From: Sipunculus nudus
Taxonomy: Eukaryota; Annelida; Sipuncula; Golfingiida; Sipunculidae
Assembly (NCBI GenBank): GCA_026874595.1
Contig: CM049312.1
Coordinates: 57,617,429 to 57,681,428, forward strand
DNA length: 64,000 nt
Direction: 5' to 3'
Shown: one piece after another, positions 12,381-24,172 of the stretch
Layout: each line of letters starts with the position of its first letter
Numbering within the stretch: the stretch's first letter is position 1
Translations under genes and position numbers: made by a program
The notes under the pieces: model-generated
What the model saw: only the letters and a program-made list of their open reading frames with translations
Told to the model about the DNA's origin: nothing
Database searches by the model: none

Positions 12381-12627
12381 TAATATTGATGAAATACTAT
12401 TGTCAGAGGATAACACAGATTTAAATGACATTTCTTTTGCTTCATATACCTTACTCTTACAAAATATGAAACATTTTATATCATATTATTGCAATTTTGA
12501 AGCTAGTTAACAGCAATTTTTAAGCAAATTTGGTCTTGAAAACTGGGAATATTCTCGTGTCAGAAACCAACAATATATTAAATTTTTTGACCTAAAAATA
12601 CTTAGGACAGCGAACGTCCCCGCAGAA

Positions 12628-12647
12628 CCCCCCCCCCCCCCCCCCCC
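12628..12647. repeat. Poly-C run (20 nt)
   Basis: Twenty consecutive C. One of about ten long C or G homopolymers in the window. Confidence 0.97.
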
Positions 12648-13524
12648 ACCACCACAACGCAAACCCTTGGATCCGCCTTTGGTTATTTTACAATAGAACT
12701 TCAGTTCTAAATTCAGTTCAAAGTTCAGTTTTAAATTCTCGAATGGACAAAAATTTTAATTGTAGTTTAATTATTTGGGTTCCACAAAAGGTTCCAATCA
12801 AAAGATTGTTATATAAACAGTCTTCGTATTAAGTAAATTTGTTAGTTATATCTGAAAGATTACACTCTTTTAACATTTAACAACAGTGTTACAATTTTTT
12901 GTAAATAACTGTTTTTCTATTCCAAAATGACATCTATTTTTTTGTCAGTATGAAGGAGGGGAATATAGTAAATCCACTAAGGTCACCAAAACCTCTTTCC
13001 CATCAAACTGCACTTCTGTACTGTCTTTAATATGAACAGTTTACTACTTACCACTACCAGCTATCACAGTTCGGGTCCACTCAAAGAATGTAGATGGTAA
13101 CCAAATTAAAATAACAAATGCAGTCGGTATATTTGTGACTAAATACGACCTTTTGTAATTCACTTAAGCATATCTTAATCATGTATTTGATATAAACAAA
13201 TATATATCTTTGGTTGTCCTTCAACGTTCTAGAATTTACATCATTCATTTCACATATTATTGCAAATTGATTCTCATACTTACATAAGCAAAGATGTAGC
13301 CATATGAGTTGTAAAATATTGTATGCACATATCATTATGTTATTATGGTCTGCATATATCATTTTTATGATTCTAGAGATTAAGTCTGCATGAATATTTT
13401 AATCTTATTACATGATCAGTATTCTTTATAAATGGCAAACTTTTAGAACTGGGCAAAATTAACTAACTGACGATTTTGTGTTTCACAATAGTGAGATATT
13501 GGGAAAAAAAGCTATTTCATATTG

Positions 13525-13683
13525 ATTCAGTCAATGGGTCAAATAAACTGGCCTATTTTTTAGTCAATTTTTAAAATGCCTGAAAATTTTTGTCATTTTA
13601 TAAAATGTCTGAGTGAATAAGGAAATTGACTAAATATTTCAGGCAATTTACAAACTGACTGATTTTACACACTGTCCGTAACA
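13525..13683 (-). repeat. Self-complementary repeat unit, copy 3 (right arm of inverted pair)
   Basis: Reverse complement of the unit at 12214-12380, ending against an (AT)n tract at 13683-13736. Together the two arms and (TA)n tracts frame a putative foldback element of about 1.55 kb. Confidence 0.85.
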
Positions 13684-13701
13684 TATATATATATATATAT
13701 A

Positions 13702-13738
<37 letters not shown>

Positions 13739-13739
13739 C

Positions 13740-14630
13740 TTTACTGTCTAGGCTGGTACTGTGTGATTTTTAAGGAGAAATACAAAAGGAAGAATTAAAT
13801 TTAAATAATTCCCAATTTTCCACTTAATCAGATGACACTGCAAACAAACAGTTTACATTTGTAGCTAATGTCCTTTGTTAATAAAAATAATAAGGCCGTA
13901 AAAGAGTTTGTTTCCTATGACACATAATGTTTTTATGTCAATGTGTTTGATGTCCAAAAGTGAGGACAGATAAATACCCCGGTATATTTTGGTCTTACTG
14001 GGTGAATAGAAAATCACTGACCCGCAGGATGTTATATGATGGTAGAGTGACAGTGAATGTCGCCGTGTGACGTGGCAAAAAGAAAAACGGATCAGTACAC
14101 TCTTGTCAGGCTCCAGAGGGAGCAATACGTAACGTTTTTCAGACCTTGAAATATCCTTTGTTTTTCTTCGAAGCTCCAGAGCAAAATATATTCATGCCGT
14201 ATACTATAGAAATTAATAAAGGGAACTTTTAACATACCGGGGAAGTTAACTAAATATACATTATTATAGTGCTTTCTGTATTAAATATTATGGTATCTGC
14301 ATATATTTCGTTCTAAACTGTGTTGATTACTTCTTTAAATGAGAAAAGTTTTGAATATACTTGGGTTTCCTTGGGATTCCTTAATGTGTTATGACAATCG
14401 ATAAACCAAAATATTATGTGACACTAGAAAAGTGAATATTTATTAAAAAATGGGTAACTTATGAATTAAAATTGTTCCATGCATCTCTATGACTATAAAT
14501 AAAAATAAAAATAAGATTAATAAAAATAAAGTTTTTTTACTGCTTGATGTTGACCGACAAGGATACATGCAAGTTCGGCTTATACTCAGGCGGTTTTGAC
14601 CAAATCAAACATGAGCCCGCGTTAATTGCG
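13740..14630. other. Unassigned AT-rich stretch
   Basis: No gene recognised. A minus-strand frame at 13865-14125 has no motif or splice support. Confidence 0.4.
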
Positions 14631-14639
14631 CTATTTATT

Positions 14640-14815
14640 CACGTAGCGGCATACACTGCAGTCGTCCCAGACGTCCTTTAGTGTAACCGCTGCTTTGTAT
14701 TGCAAGGTTCTCCTTGCATGAACACCAGAGTGGGCAAAGAGCAAAGAATTGTAATCCAATGAGAGCGTGGTATTGCATGGTGCATCCAGCTCCAATTGTA
14801 AACATGCGACACCCG
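14640..14815 (+). mobile_element. Relic of the TA-flanked MITE
   Basis: GCATACACTGCAGTCGTCCC, then TGTAACCGCTGCTTTGTA and GAACACCAG.GTG.GCA.AGAGCAAAG match the intact element at 20351-20567. The right TIR is missing. Confidence 0.75.
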
Positions 14816-14907
14816 CTCTCAGAAGCCTGATTACACCAGATCTGGCACAGGGCCAAGAATCAGAAAGGGCGTCTCGGTGTATTCAGGCCTTTTGGCGAGT
14901 GTCGCAT

Positions 14908-15245
14908 GTTTAACAAGGAACTTGTGGGCCACGGCGCTCAGCTGAAATTGCTTCTGAGAATATTTGTATAAAATCCTGGTAGCTGTGTTGACTGTGTACT
15001 TTCGAGGATTACATGACTGATGGAGGAGCCTCTCGTGATCATATACACGTATTTGTAAAAGTTTCAGTATTTCATCTGTATACATGTAAATATATATCTA
15101 TACTGATAACTTACGAAACCCTGTAAATTGGTGAATAATGGACATTAGCTGAAGCATAAAATGCTGTGAAAAATTAAGTTTCCGATTTTGAAATGAGCAT
15201 AAACTAAATTTGATTAGCAAGTTAAAACAAGCCAGTTAGGTATAC
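14908..15245 (+). repeat. Interspersed repeat with CACGGCGCTCAGCTGA core, long copy 1
   Basis: About 335 bp align with 63650-64000: the core ACAAGGAACTTGTGGGCCAC plus GGCGCTCAGCTGAA, then AAAATCCTGGTAGCTGTGTT, GATGGAGGAGCCTCTCGTGA, and the end AGCAAGTTAAAACAAGCCA. Non-coding; probably a SINE-like or other non-autonomous repeat. Short core-only copies lie at 28601 and 46693. Confidence 0.85.
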
Positions 15246-15249
15246 ATTG

Positions 15250-15890
15250 TATCTGCACTGAGTAACCTGTGAACAACTTAAATTTAGAGCAATGTACATT
15301 GTAACGGGCCTAAAGTGTTATATGAAAGGATATATTAAAAATGTGTATATGTAATAGTTCTCAATAGATAAATATATGGCCATCTGAAGTTCTGAACTCA
15401 AACTAAATGCCATGAAAGTTTGCCCAATATCCTGAGTAATTGAGTGTACTAGTATTATTTATAGCAAGATCTAGCCAACTTTAAGAGATAAGAATGAAAT
15501 GCTTCAAAGTAATTCCGCCTTATTATATATTCAAACATTTCAATGAGCATTTATATCAGATCCAAATAATTAATCATAATTGAATATATAAAAAAAAAAT
15601 TTTAAATTAATAAATAACATGAATTTGTAATATTTTCAGCTTGGGATTCAAATCCTGAAATTTTAGTTTGTTTCCAAAAATAATTCAACAGTCTGAACAA
15701 AAATTGAATTAAACTTTAAAATTATAATATTCATCTTGTTTATTCGGCCTGTCAATTGTCACATAAACAGCCTCAGGTGATCACACGACCTATTGCCCGC
15801 ATAGGCTATGCTTGTCGTTAAAAGTAGTTATTTTTATGATATAGTCTTCTAAAAAATCTTGGGAAAAAAACATAATTTCTATCAATTGCT
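15250..15890. other. AT-rich spacer
   Basis: No gene or recurring repeat seen. Confidence 0.45.
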
Positions 15891-15899
15891 TTTAACCAG

Positions 15900-16345
15900 C
15901 TTAACTGGGCAAAAGGAGCCAGAAGTGAAGGGGTTGTGTAATAGCTTAAGGTGGCCGGTGCGGTGCTGAAGCACAAACTATGCAAACAATGCTGCACTGG
16001 GCTGGCCTGGTGTACATAATACCTTACATGGTGGGTGAAAACTTGAATAAAAGCTTCATTGTTTGACCGATTGCTTTCAATTTTTATATTATAAAAGATT
16101 TTATCTTCATATATACAATTTGTAAAAATTAAAGCAACAGTACTCAAAGAAAAAAAAATGTGCCATGGTCAAAATTTAAGGTACTGATTTTGTTTATTAC
16201 TTTACAAAAATACAAAAATCTTGACCTAATTACAGGTAAACAATTAAATTTAAATCTAATTTAGTTATAGCCGGACGGAAGAACGACGGACGAAGGACCA
16301 TGACTTTAATTCAGATGAAAAAAGTCGGCAGAGCTGAAAACCAGG
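15900..16345 (+). repeat. Long 'TTGAATAAAAGCT' repeat family, copy 1 (partial)
   Basis: Shares GTGAAAACTTGAATAAAAGC, the AATTAAA.CAACAGT.CT motif, GTGCCATGGTCAAA and a 3' ACGGAC.AAGGACCA tail with the copies at 16.6, 29.6, 30.7, 49.1 and 49.9 kb. The centre is deleted and the terminal hairpin decayed. Confidence 0.75.
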
Positions 16346-16479
16346 ATACTTAATGGCTATAAGTGTCTTAATGCTATTATCAAACCTTAAAATGTGTCAA
16401 CTAGTACTTGTCATGTATGCCATGCATGTATACCATAAGATTGAAGACCTGAGAATTTTTTAATAAAGAAAATCACAAA

Positions 16480-17610
16480 TTTTTTCAAAACAGAGAGAGG
16501 TACAGAGACAGAGGGAGAGAGACAGAGCCAAAGAGATAGAAGAAGGGGGGGGGGGGAATTGGAGGGGGAGGATAGAAGGGAGGGGGGGGGGGCTCTCGAT
16601 AGAGGTAACTGTAGGAAGCCTGACTTAGAATGAACTAACTGCCCAGTAAGTTACATAACGAGCCCAGCAGGAGGCATGGCTACAACACCTAGACAGTAAC
16701 CCTGTCTATTGTAACAGTTATTTATTGACATGGTCTTCTAAAACTCGGATAAAAGCTTCATTTTTATCAACTTCTTTCAAATTAGAGATTATAAAAGCTT
16801 AAAACCTTGTATCTGTCCATCATGTGAAAATAAAATTAAAAGTGCTTACAAATAACTCAGTAAAATTACAAATCCTGAACTTATTTATGGCATACAATAA
16901 AATCTGAATTCAATACAGGTCTATGCTCGAAAAAGGTTCTCCAGCTTCAACAGTAATCGTGTTAAGTAAGTGATATCTTTCCTGGATTTTGACAAGGTAC
17001 AGCATGTTGATGTCCATAACTTCTACAAATAACGCAGTATTGACTTAATTTCTGTCATGTGCATAGGAAATATAAAGAGGAATGGTTATGCAAAATATAA
17101 GAATATTAAAATTTAATATTCATATTTTTTTTTTATTTGCCTGTCATTGGAAAGGGGTGGGAGGATGGAGGGACTGGGGGTGGGTTGTTAAGGGGATTGG
17201 AGAGAGGGAGGGGAGGAAGGGAGGGAGGAAGAGAGAGTTAGAGAGAGCTTAATAAATTCTCATGTAAATAAATTTCCCGATATTTTATAAATATGTATTA
17301 TGTTCGGGAGCATAACACAAAGAAAATTCTGACCTAATTTCCAGCACGTGCATATGACATATATAGAGGAATATTTATACTAAGTATGATCAATAACAGG
17401 TCAGTGGCAGTCTTGAAGTTTAACAATAGGTTTTTAATGGAAAATTTAGTTTTCCCCTTAATATCTCTAAGGAACGAAGTCGTAGTGACATCTTACTTTA
17501 TGCCAAATTTCGAATTCGTAGGTCCATTATTTTCAAAACGGCGGACGGACAGACGTAAGGACAGACGTAAGGACAGCCGACGGACAAAGCACCATCGCAA
17601 TAGCTCTGAT
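16480..17610 (+). repeat. Long 'TTGAATAAAAGCT' repeat family, copy 2
   Basis: Starts with a purine and G-run tract (16500-16592), then an ACTTACATAAC-like leader and TCGGATAAAAGCTTCATTTT. A second purine tract lies at 17145-17250. It ends in a stretch of CGGACGGACAGACGTAAGGA type that stops at the TIR element starting 17617. The short frame at 17386-17637 is repeat-derived. Confidence 0.75.
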
Positions 17611-17616
17611 GTCTTA

Positions 17617-19499
17617 AGCCGGCGGCTCACTTACTGATTTTATCGGCCGATTCATAGGATCGGCCGACTGTACCGACGGGGGTACATTGTCGTGTAGTGT
17701 GACACCCCAAGCGACGCGATTTTGTCGGCGTCGGCGTGAAAAATCGCCGTGGCCAAGAGTCTGGCACTAGCTGTCAAAGAAAATCGGCCGATTTTGTCGG
17801 GCGATTACCGAAATCGTGTAGTGGGCCAATGTTTGCGACAAAGTCGGCCGATTTTGTTTATTTTTGTATGACAGATTTCACGTTTTGTACGTTGTCACTA
17901 TTAGTCATAATAAGTATATATTGTATAATGACATATTTCTGTATTTTAAACAGAAATAAAGACAGATTTTGGTAAAGATTCAAATTTCATGTATTCCTAT
18001 AAGACGACCTGCAATTTATTAATCATTATAAAGGAGTATCCATTCATATAATTACAATGTGCGAACATTTCTGTAAACATAAGACTGAACGAACAAGGTG
18101 TATGTTTGCAAACGCCTATTTATTGCTGGGCTGTTTAGCAATCCTTCCGAGTTACTCTGAACAATTAACTCAAGCTTATGTAAGAGTTTCCTGGGAAAAT
18201 AACACAAATCAATATTTACATCTCAGGGATGGCAATAATCAACTGTATATCTGCTTGTAATCTCTAACCCTCATTATAAATTTCTTTCCTAAATATAGTT
18301 TTTTTGTCCCATCACAGTGTTTTGTCCTATCACAGATTCTCCTTAAAGTTAGCAAAAACAAAGGTGCCAGAGAAGAAAGTGTATAAATAAAATAATAAGT
18401 CCAAATTAAGAGGAAATGAGAGAAGATATGAATGAATAGCCGAAAACTTTTGAGTGATACAATATCCAGTCCAGTGCGCGCGCAGCATACCAGTCCTGAT
18501 GTTTACAGGCAACCCAATAGGCAAAAGCGTGAACGGATCTCTGGTACACTTAATCTTTTTCAAGGAGTCGGCGGCATTGGTGGTGATGCTGTACTTTAAT
18601 ACGTTTAATATATTTTATCTGACATAACAGCGAGTCGCCAGATATATAACTGATCATCACTTGCTACGGGAATTAATAATATAGATTAAAACCTAATCAC
18701 GCAACATCTGCTGCTGTTGGCGTTTGTTGTGCACGTGTAGCAGTCAAATGAAAAAAGATGATAAAGTGTTTCTTGTTTATACAGGACAGAAGAAAAAAAC
18801 ATATCACTTCTTTGAATTTCTAGAAACAGGAAATCCTAGAAATCACACAAACATGCAAGTAGAATGTCATTTTCTAAATTAAAGTTCGTGTCTGGTGAAA
18901 TAGCCCTTCTGAATGTAGTATCATGATGGTGGATGTTCGGTTTTACGAAATCCTGCAGATCAGCCGCAGCATTCGTTTAAAGGGTTTAAGACCAATCCTT
19001 TCGGACATTTTCCGGACCTGGGGACCTTTCTTAAGGTTTTGTTATTAGTGCTCCTGGGTTGGACCCCTCTTTTCTTAAATCCTGGACCCGCCCCTGAGAT
19101 ATGCGGAGAAAACCATTAAATTGATGATGGACGGTTCAACCCTCCTGTCTCAGTTCGCATACAAGTGTATTATTTACATGCCACTAGTTCATCTCTTCTT
19201 TCAAGCCAAGGTTTAACCGACAGGTCACTCTCCCGCCACAGTATATTTTTCTTTGGACAAGCCACAAAGCGAACAAATATTTCCTTTTATTTTTTCTCAT
19301 AGAAAGCTCTGTATCAGATCGCTATAATGAGACAGACTCCTTCGCCGATAATCGAGAGGTGGGAACAAGCGCGTCGGTAAATGTGACACCGAAAATCGGC
19401 CAACTAAACCAAGCCGATTTTCAGCCGATTTTGAGAAAATCTGCCCAAAAAATCGCCCGACAATGCCGCTTGATAAAATCGGGTAGTGAGCACCCGGCT
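17617..19499. mobile_element. TIR element with TTA duplications, PIF/Harbinger-like, non-autonomous
   Basis: The left end AGCCGGCGGCTCACTTAC and the inverted right end (reading inward) AGCCGGGTGCTCACTACC are followed on both sides by GATTTTATC. The element is flanked by TTA at 17614-17616 and 19500-19502. TTA/TWA duplications are known for the PIF/Harbinger superfamily. Inside, AAAATCGGCCGATTTTGTCG-type palindromes recur (17781, 17845, 19395), and the word CGTGTAGTG, which resembles the terminus, occurs at about 17690 and 17815, suggesting nested copies. No DDE transposase is visible; the frames at 18057-18260 and 18330-18563 are unrecognised. Confidence 0.7.
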
Positions 19500-19507
19500 T
19501 TAGAGTC

Positions 19508-19860
19508 AAGGCAGCGGTTACAAGAAACGATCTTGGACGACTGCAGTGTATGACCGGTGCGTGCATGAGGAGAGTAGAGTTTATTAACATTTTAATTGGT
19601 GAACAAATAATTATTAATAACAAGAGTTGATATTGTAAAGTTTTCAAGATGAGAATGCATTGAGCTGTTCAAGCAACAAAATGTCTTGAGTCATTCAACA
19701 CTACATTCGTCCTAGATCTCCTTCTGTGTAACCGCTGCTTTTTTAGCAGGGTTTTTTTTTTTGGCATCTCAGCACCAGGACTGGCACAGGAACAAGATTC
19801 TGACCAACGAGAGCGGAGTTTCGCGGGTATAAAACTTGGAGTTCGATACACAATGCGTTA
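19508..19860 (+). mobile_element. Relic of the TA-flanked MITE, rearranged
   Basis: The right-end word CGACTGCAGTGTATGACCGG lies at 19538 and the internal TGTGTAACCGCTGCTTTTTT at 19725, in an order opposite to that of the intact copy at 20351. It is therefore broken or two partial insertions. Confidence 0.6.
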
Positions 19861-20350
19861 CCATTAGTATAATGTTCGCTAAGGGTACAAACCATAGACT
19901 ATTTAATCCCCCACCCCTCCCCGCGCACAGACACACACACTTTTGGAACACGGTGGCACGAACTATTTGTACTTCTGTCAGTTACCAGGTTATCAATCAA
20001 CATGCACTTTTATTTGGATACTTGTCATACACTTTCATTCCAGGTAAATATGTTCTAACATGGTGTTTTGCATTTTGTTTTAAATTTAATAGTTGTTTAA
20101 AATGATAAATAAAAAGTTTAATTTGCTTTTTGCAAGTTTGTAAACGAAAATTCACATCTCATGTCTTTAACAAACGCACGTTTAAGTAGCAAGAAACAAG
20201 GAATATGGATTTTATTTATCAACTTGAAACTTATTCCTAGCATGAAATGTGGTGATTGTTCTTGCGTAAGGTACAACAAAATCAGAAGAATGACCCCTTC
20301 GACGGCTTTAATTTGTATATTATGTGAAAATTAAATTAGGTCAAACAAAA

Positions 20351-20567
20351 TTACGCAGCGGTTATACACTCCAGTCGTCCTATATCTTTTTTTCATAACC
20401 GTTGCTTTGTGTAGCAAACTTCTCTGTTTCTGAACACCAGGGTGCGCACAGAGCAAAGCATTATAATCAGACCAATAAGAGCCTTGTATCTCATCAGGCA
20501 TCCATTTAAAATTGTTAACATGTGATACCATGATTTGGAACGACTGCAGTGTATAACCGCTGCGTAA
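20351..20567. mobile_element. Intact 217-bp MITE with TA target site
   Basis: The terminal inverted repeats run about 29 bp: left TTACGCAGCGGTTATACACT, right (inverted) the same with one later mismatch, both continuing CAGTCGT. TA lies at both ends (20352-20353, 20565-20566), as expected for Tc1/mariner-type integration. The interior is non-coding. The near-perfect TIRs suggest that this is the youngest of the three copies in the window. Confidence 0.85.
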
Positions 20568-20569
20568 GT

Positions 20570-21888
20570 AGCATAACATATTTACGGTGTCAAGACAAGA
20601 TTGTTAGGTGTAACCAACATAGGCCTCGCCCTTATGTTTCATTATACTTTTCGGATGTTGCTCATTTCTTAATCAAATCTCTTTATGTTGATTCGTGGAC
20701 AAATAAAATTAATTATTCCGGATTTACGGAAGCTGTAAAATCACGATGTGTATATCAGATATGAGTTTTACTATAGAGGGAAATTATAGATCTCCTTTTT
20801 AATAATTCATAAAATAGAAGACTAAATGACTCGCTGGAGCAAGGTTTCATCGCGACGAAGCGAAAGAACAGTTTATAGGAAGTTGTTTCATAGTTCCTGT
20901 TTAATCAACGTTCATTTTAAATCCAGAGTTTAGTTCCTTGTCCTGAAACTTCTAAATATGTTTGATATTCCATATTAAATTCAAACATACGTTATAGTGA
21001 GTTTCTTCAGATCTTCAGATGTGGCGTAAATCTGCAAGCACATTAAGGTATAAGGACAGGGAAAACACTTATTCAAGACCAACCGAAAAGTCATTTAAAA
21101 TAAATATTAGACCCTTAAATCAAATATTATTTTTATACAGGTCCAGTGTGTGTGCTGATGGTATTCGTGTTTTTGAATTTTTTATTCATTTACATATGAT
21201 GTTTTAACATTTAATTTTATTTTTATTTTTAAATAGTACAGTATATAAGCAGTAACAGCAAGCCACGTATTAGGAGGTTGAAATTATACTACATGACAAT
21301 ACCTCAAAACATTGTTTAAATTTTTCATCTATCATCTGCCTTTCTTGATTGAAAATGAAATAAATTTTTTAATCAATATTTAAAATTTTATTTTTAAGGT
21401 AGATGCAGATTCGGTGGGCATGCAAACATTAAAAGCATCAGAAGAACTGGACATAAAAGCAGCAAGAAATGTCAAGTTGATTAGTTAACAGGATACAACA
21501 AAACAGTGTCACATACAGACACATCCGAAGGTCGATCGTCAATTTATTACCCTTCCTCCGGCCAGCTTTTGACTCCCCGATTGCTGCATGTACTGAACAG
21601 CTAGAAATAATGTTGCAATGCATCTGCTGGTATGACTCATGAGAACAAACCGACCAAATAAACGGGAGTATAAATCATAGCCACATTGAATGATTAAAAG
21701 TGTTTATTCAGCGGTTCTAGTTCTGGTCCGCTGGACATATTTACTAATAATACAGTTATGCCGGTTGGCTGTTACATTGTTTATGTACAGTCATAACAGT
21801 TCTAAGAAATTCCTGAGTAATCATAGAAACGAGGATACATCTCTTCGTTGTGACTTTTATGTCTTTGTTTCTGCGTGTGTATACTAAC

Positions 21889-21890
<2 letters not shown>
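20570..21890. other. Unassigned AT-rich stretch
   Basis: No gene, RNA or repeat recognised. The small frames are unsupported. Confidence 0.4.

Positions 21891-21892
<2 letters not shown>

Positions 21893-21953
<61 letters not shown>
21893..21953. repeat. (TA)n(CA)n microsatellite
   Basis: About 50 bp of TA followed by a short CA run. Ile-Tyr frames across it are artefacts. Confidence 0.97.
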
Positions 21954-21959
21954 TGCAGT

Positions 21960-22880
21960 TACAAGGTACATGGTTTTCATGGTAAAATGGCCCGCTCACA
22001 AAATATAAATTTTCAGCGTCCGTCAGTGTTTTTTCTTAGATTGATTAGTTTTAAACAGCGCCACCAGGATCGAAAATTCTCGATTTTTAAACTCATACGG
22101 CGTTTCACTATATCTGTTAAAGGGGCCTAACCACCTGTCTGACTGTTATAAACTAAAGGTTATTCCTTTGAGCTTTTATAAAAATTGGCCAGAAAACGTT
22201 AATATCATCACACACAGGCTGCTTGTTTTGTTTATATCAATGTGTTTATAATATGTGGGGGCCCGCCAAAATAATCAAAACAAATTCAGAAAAGGCATCT
22301 GGCGGAAAGTCATATCAGCCAGAGCTTTGCAAATGGCATTTTGCAACCAATGACCTTTCTACCATATGCAACCTACCACTTGTCAACAGAGCTGTGTTTA
22401 CAAACATGTTGTTGATAAACAAGTTCATACATCCTTCACAGAGGCGTTATAAGAACTTTTCATTACCAGAATTACCCTCAGATCATAAATATATACACAG
22501 AGCAAGCCAGAAATCACATAAATTCTTTTTCAAAAGGTAGGTGAATGGGCACCTTTAAGCAATTAAAGACATTCCCCTAGAGCGCTCACAACTACCGGTG
22601 CCGAATTTTATATGCGGAATTTTATAAAGACCAACTTCCCTCTTTTATTAGTAGTCAATATATAAGTATGGACCAGATACTGTTCCTTGCCAGGAGACAG
22701 GTGTACAAAAGACAAAACATGATTCTGCTTCATTTGGCACACTCCACAAGGTACATATGATCATCCCAGAATACCACTGGTATCCCTACACACAAACACA
22801 TGGGCAGATGGCCCAACCAAGAGGTGTAGAGAGAGAGAGAGAACAAAATAAATGATATAACCTTTTCCAACGGTCCTTTT
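21960..22880. other. Unassigned stretch
   Basis: A frame at 22223-22540 (105 residues) has no recognised motif and no ordered splice context, so I do not call it a gene. Nothing else is seen. Confidence 0.4.
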
Positions 22881-22929
22881 TAACCGTAGGAACTGGGGAG
22901 ACTTGGCTATTATTAAACCGCATGAATTT

Positions 22930-23395
22930 AATCCATGAGACTTGGACATAGTTCAACCTAATATAAACATTAAGCTCCATTGGAACTGGGAATAATTCAA
23001 CAAAATAGAAAACAATTACCCCATATGCCTGAGCTATAGTTCAACCATATATGAACATTAATCTAATGAGACTAGGGAATATTTAAACCGAATTTGAACA
23101 TTAACCCCATGTGACTGGGCTATAGTTCAACCGAGTGTGAATGTTAACTCCGCATAACTGGACCATAGTTCAACAGAATGTGAACATAAACTCCGTATGA
23201 CTGTGCCATAGTTCAGCCGGATGTGAACATTAACTCCGCATAACTGGACCACAGTTCAACCAAATGTGAACATTAACTCCGCATGACTGGGCCATAGTTC
23301 AACCGAATTTGAACATTAACTCCGCATGACTGGGCTATATTTCAGTCGAATGTGAACATTAACTCCGCATTACTGGGCCACATAGTTCAGGAGGA
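22930..23395. repeat. 44-bp tandem array, about 10 units
   Basis: The unit is close to CTGGGCCATAGTTCAACCGA followed by ATGTGAACATTAACTCCGCA. Units at the right are nearly identical. Those at the left are much more diverged, as if the array grows or is homogenised at its right side. Confidence 0.93.
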
Positions 23396-23739
23396 CAAAC
23401 TCCAAGTTCAGCTATAGCTGCGTAAAAGTAAGGTTCACCAGCAGTAGAGGAGATGTGACTTAATTTTATCTGTTCCGGTTATAGGTATCTAATGAGGCCC
23501 CTGTTATGCAACAGAAGATAGAGAAGGGATAGAAAATAATGACGGAAAAGAGTGTGTACTCCCATCCTGCAGATAAAATAAAACAGCACCCGTCAAGTCT
23601 CTGCCAAAACATGACGGGTCCCTTGGCCCATTTTCAAGAATGATTAAATGTATGAAAAATTAAATGACTAACATAAAAGAATTGGTTTTACATGAACTGA
23701 CTGTAAAATTAATTAGATAAGTTTTCAAAAATTTGCCTT

Positions 23740-24172
23740 TTATTAGGGCCCCGCCTTGAAAAAACGGTGCCCTTTTTTGATTACCGTTTCCCTCTGTCCG
23801 TTCTTCCTTCCGTCGTGCCGTCTTTCCGTCCTTCCGTCGTGTCGTCTTTCCGTCCGTCCGTCAGTGACGCTTTCTCTCTCGCGCTTATTGTCAAAGAAAA
23901 TACGATGGAACTTTCTCAAATCCACTAGGATCATTGGTGCCTAGGAGTGCTCCGTCCCCATCGAATTTCAGAACCGCCAAAATTTAATATGGCTGCCAGA
24001 GCACAATCAGTGATTTTCTTTCGCGCGCGATATCCCAAAGAGGATACAATTGGTATTTCTCAAAACCAAAGGAATGACTGGTGCCGAGGAGGGCTATGTC
24101 ACTATATCGAATTTCAGACCTGAAAAGAATACAAATGGCTGCCAGAGCACAATCGGTGATTTTCTTTCATGC
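23740..24172. repeat. CCGTC-rich tract and two 143-bp direct repeats
   Basis: A TTCCGTCCTTCCGTCGTGTC simple tract (23790-23865) is followed by two copies of a block ending GGCTGCCAGAGCACAATC.GTGATTTTCTTTC, at 23991 and 24133. The style is that of a degenerate interspersed repeat; no protein. Confidence 0.75.

Noticed and set aside
18057-18563. Transposase inside the 17.6-19.5 kb TIR element
   Set aside because: The two short frames have no DDE or Myb motif and no similarity I recognise.
22223-22540. 105-codon plus-strand ORF
   Set aside because: No motif, no splice partner and composition like the surrounding DNA.
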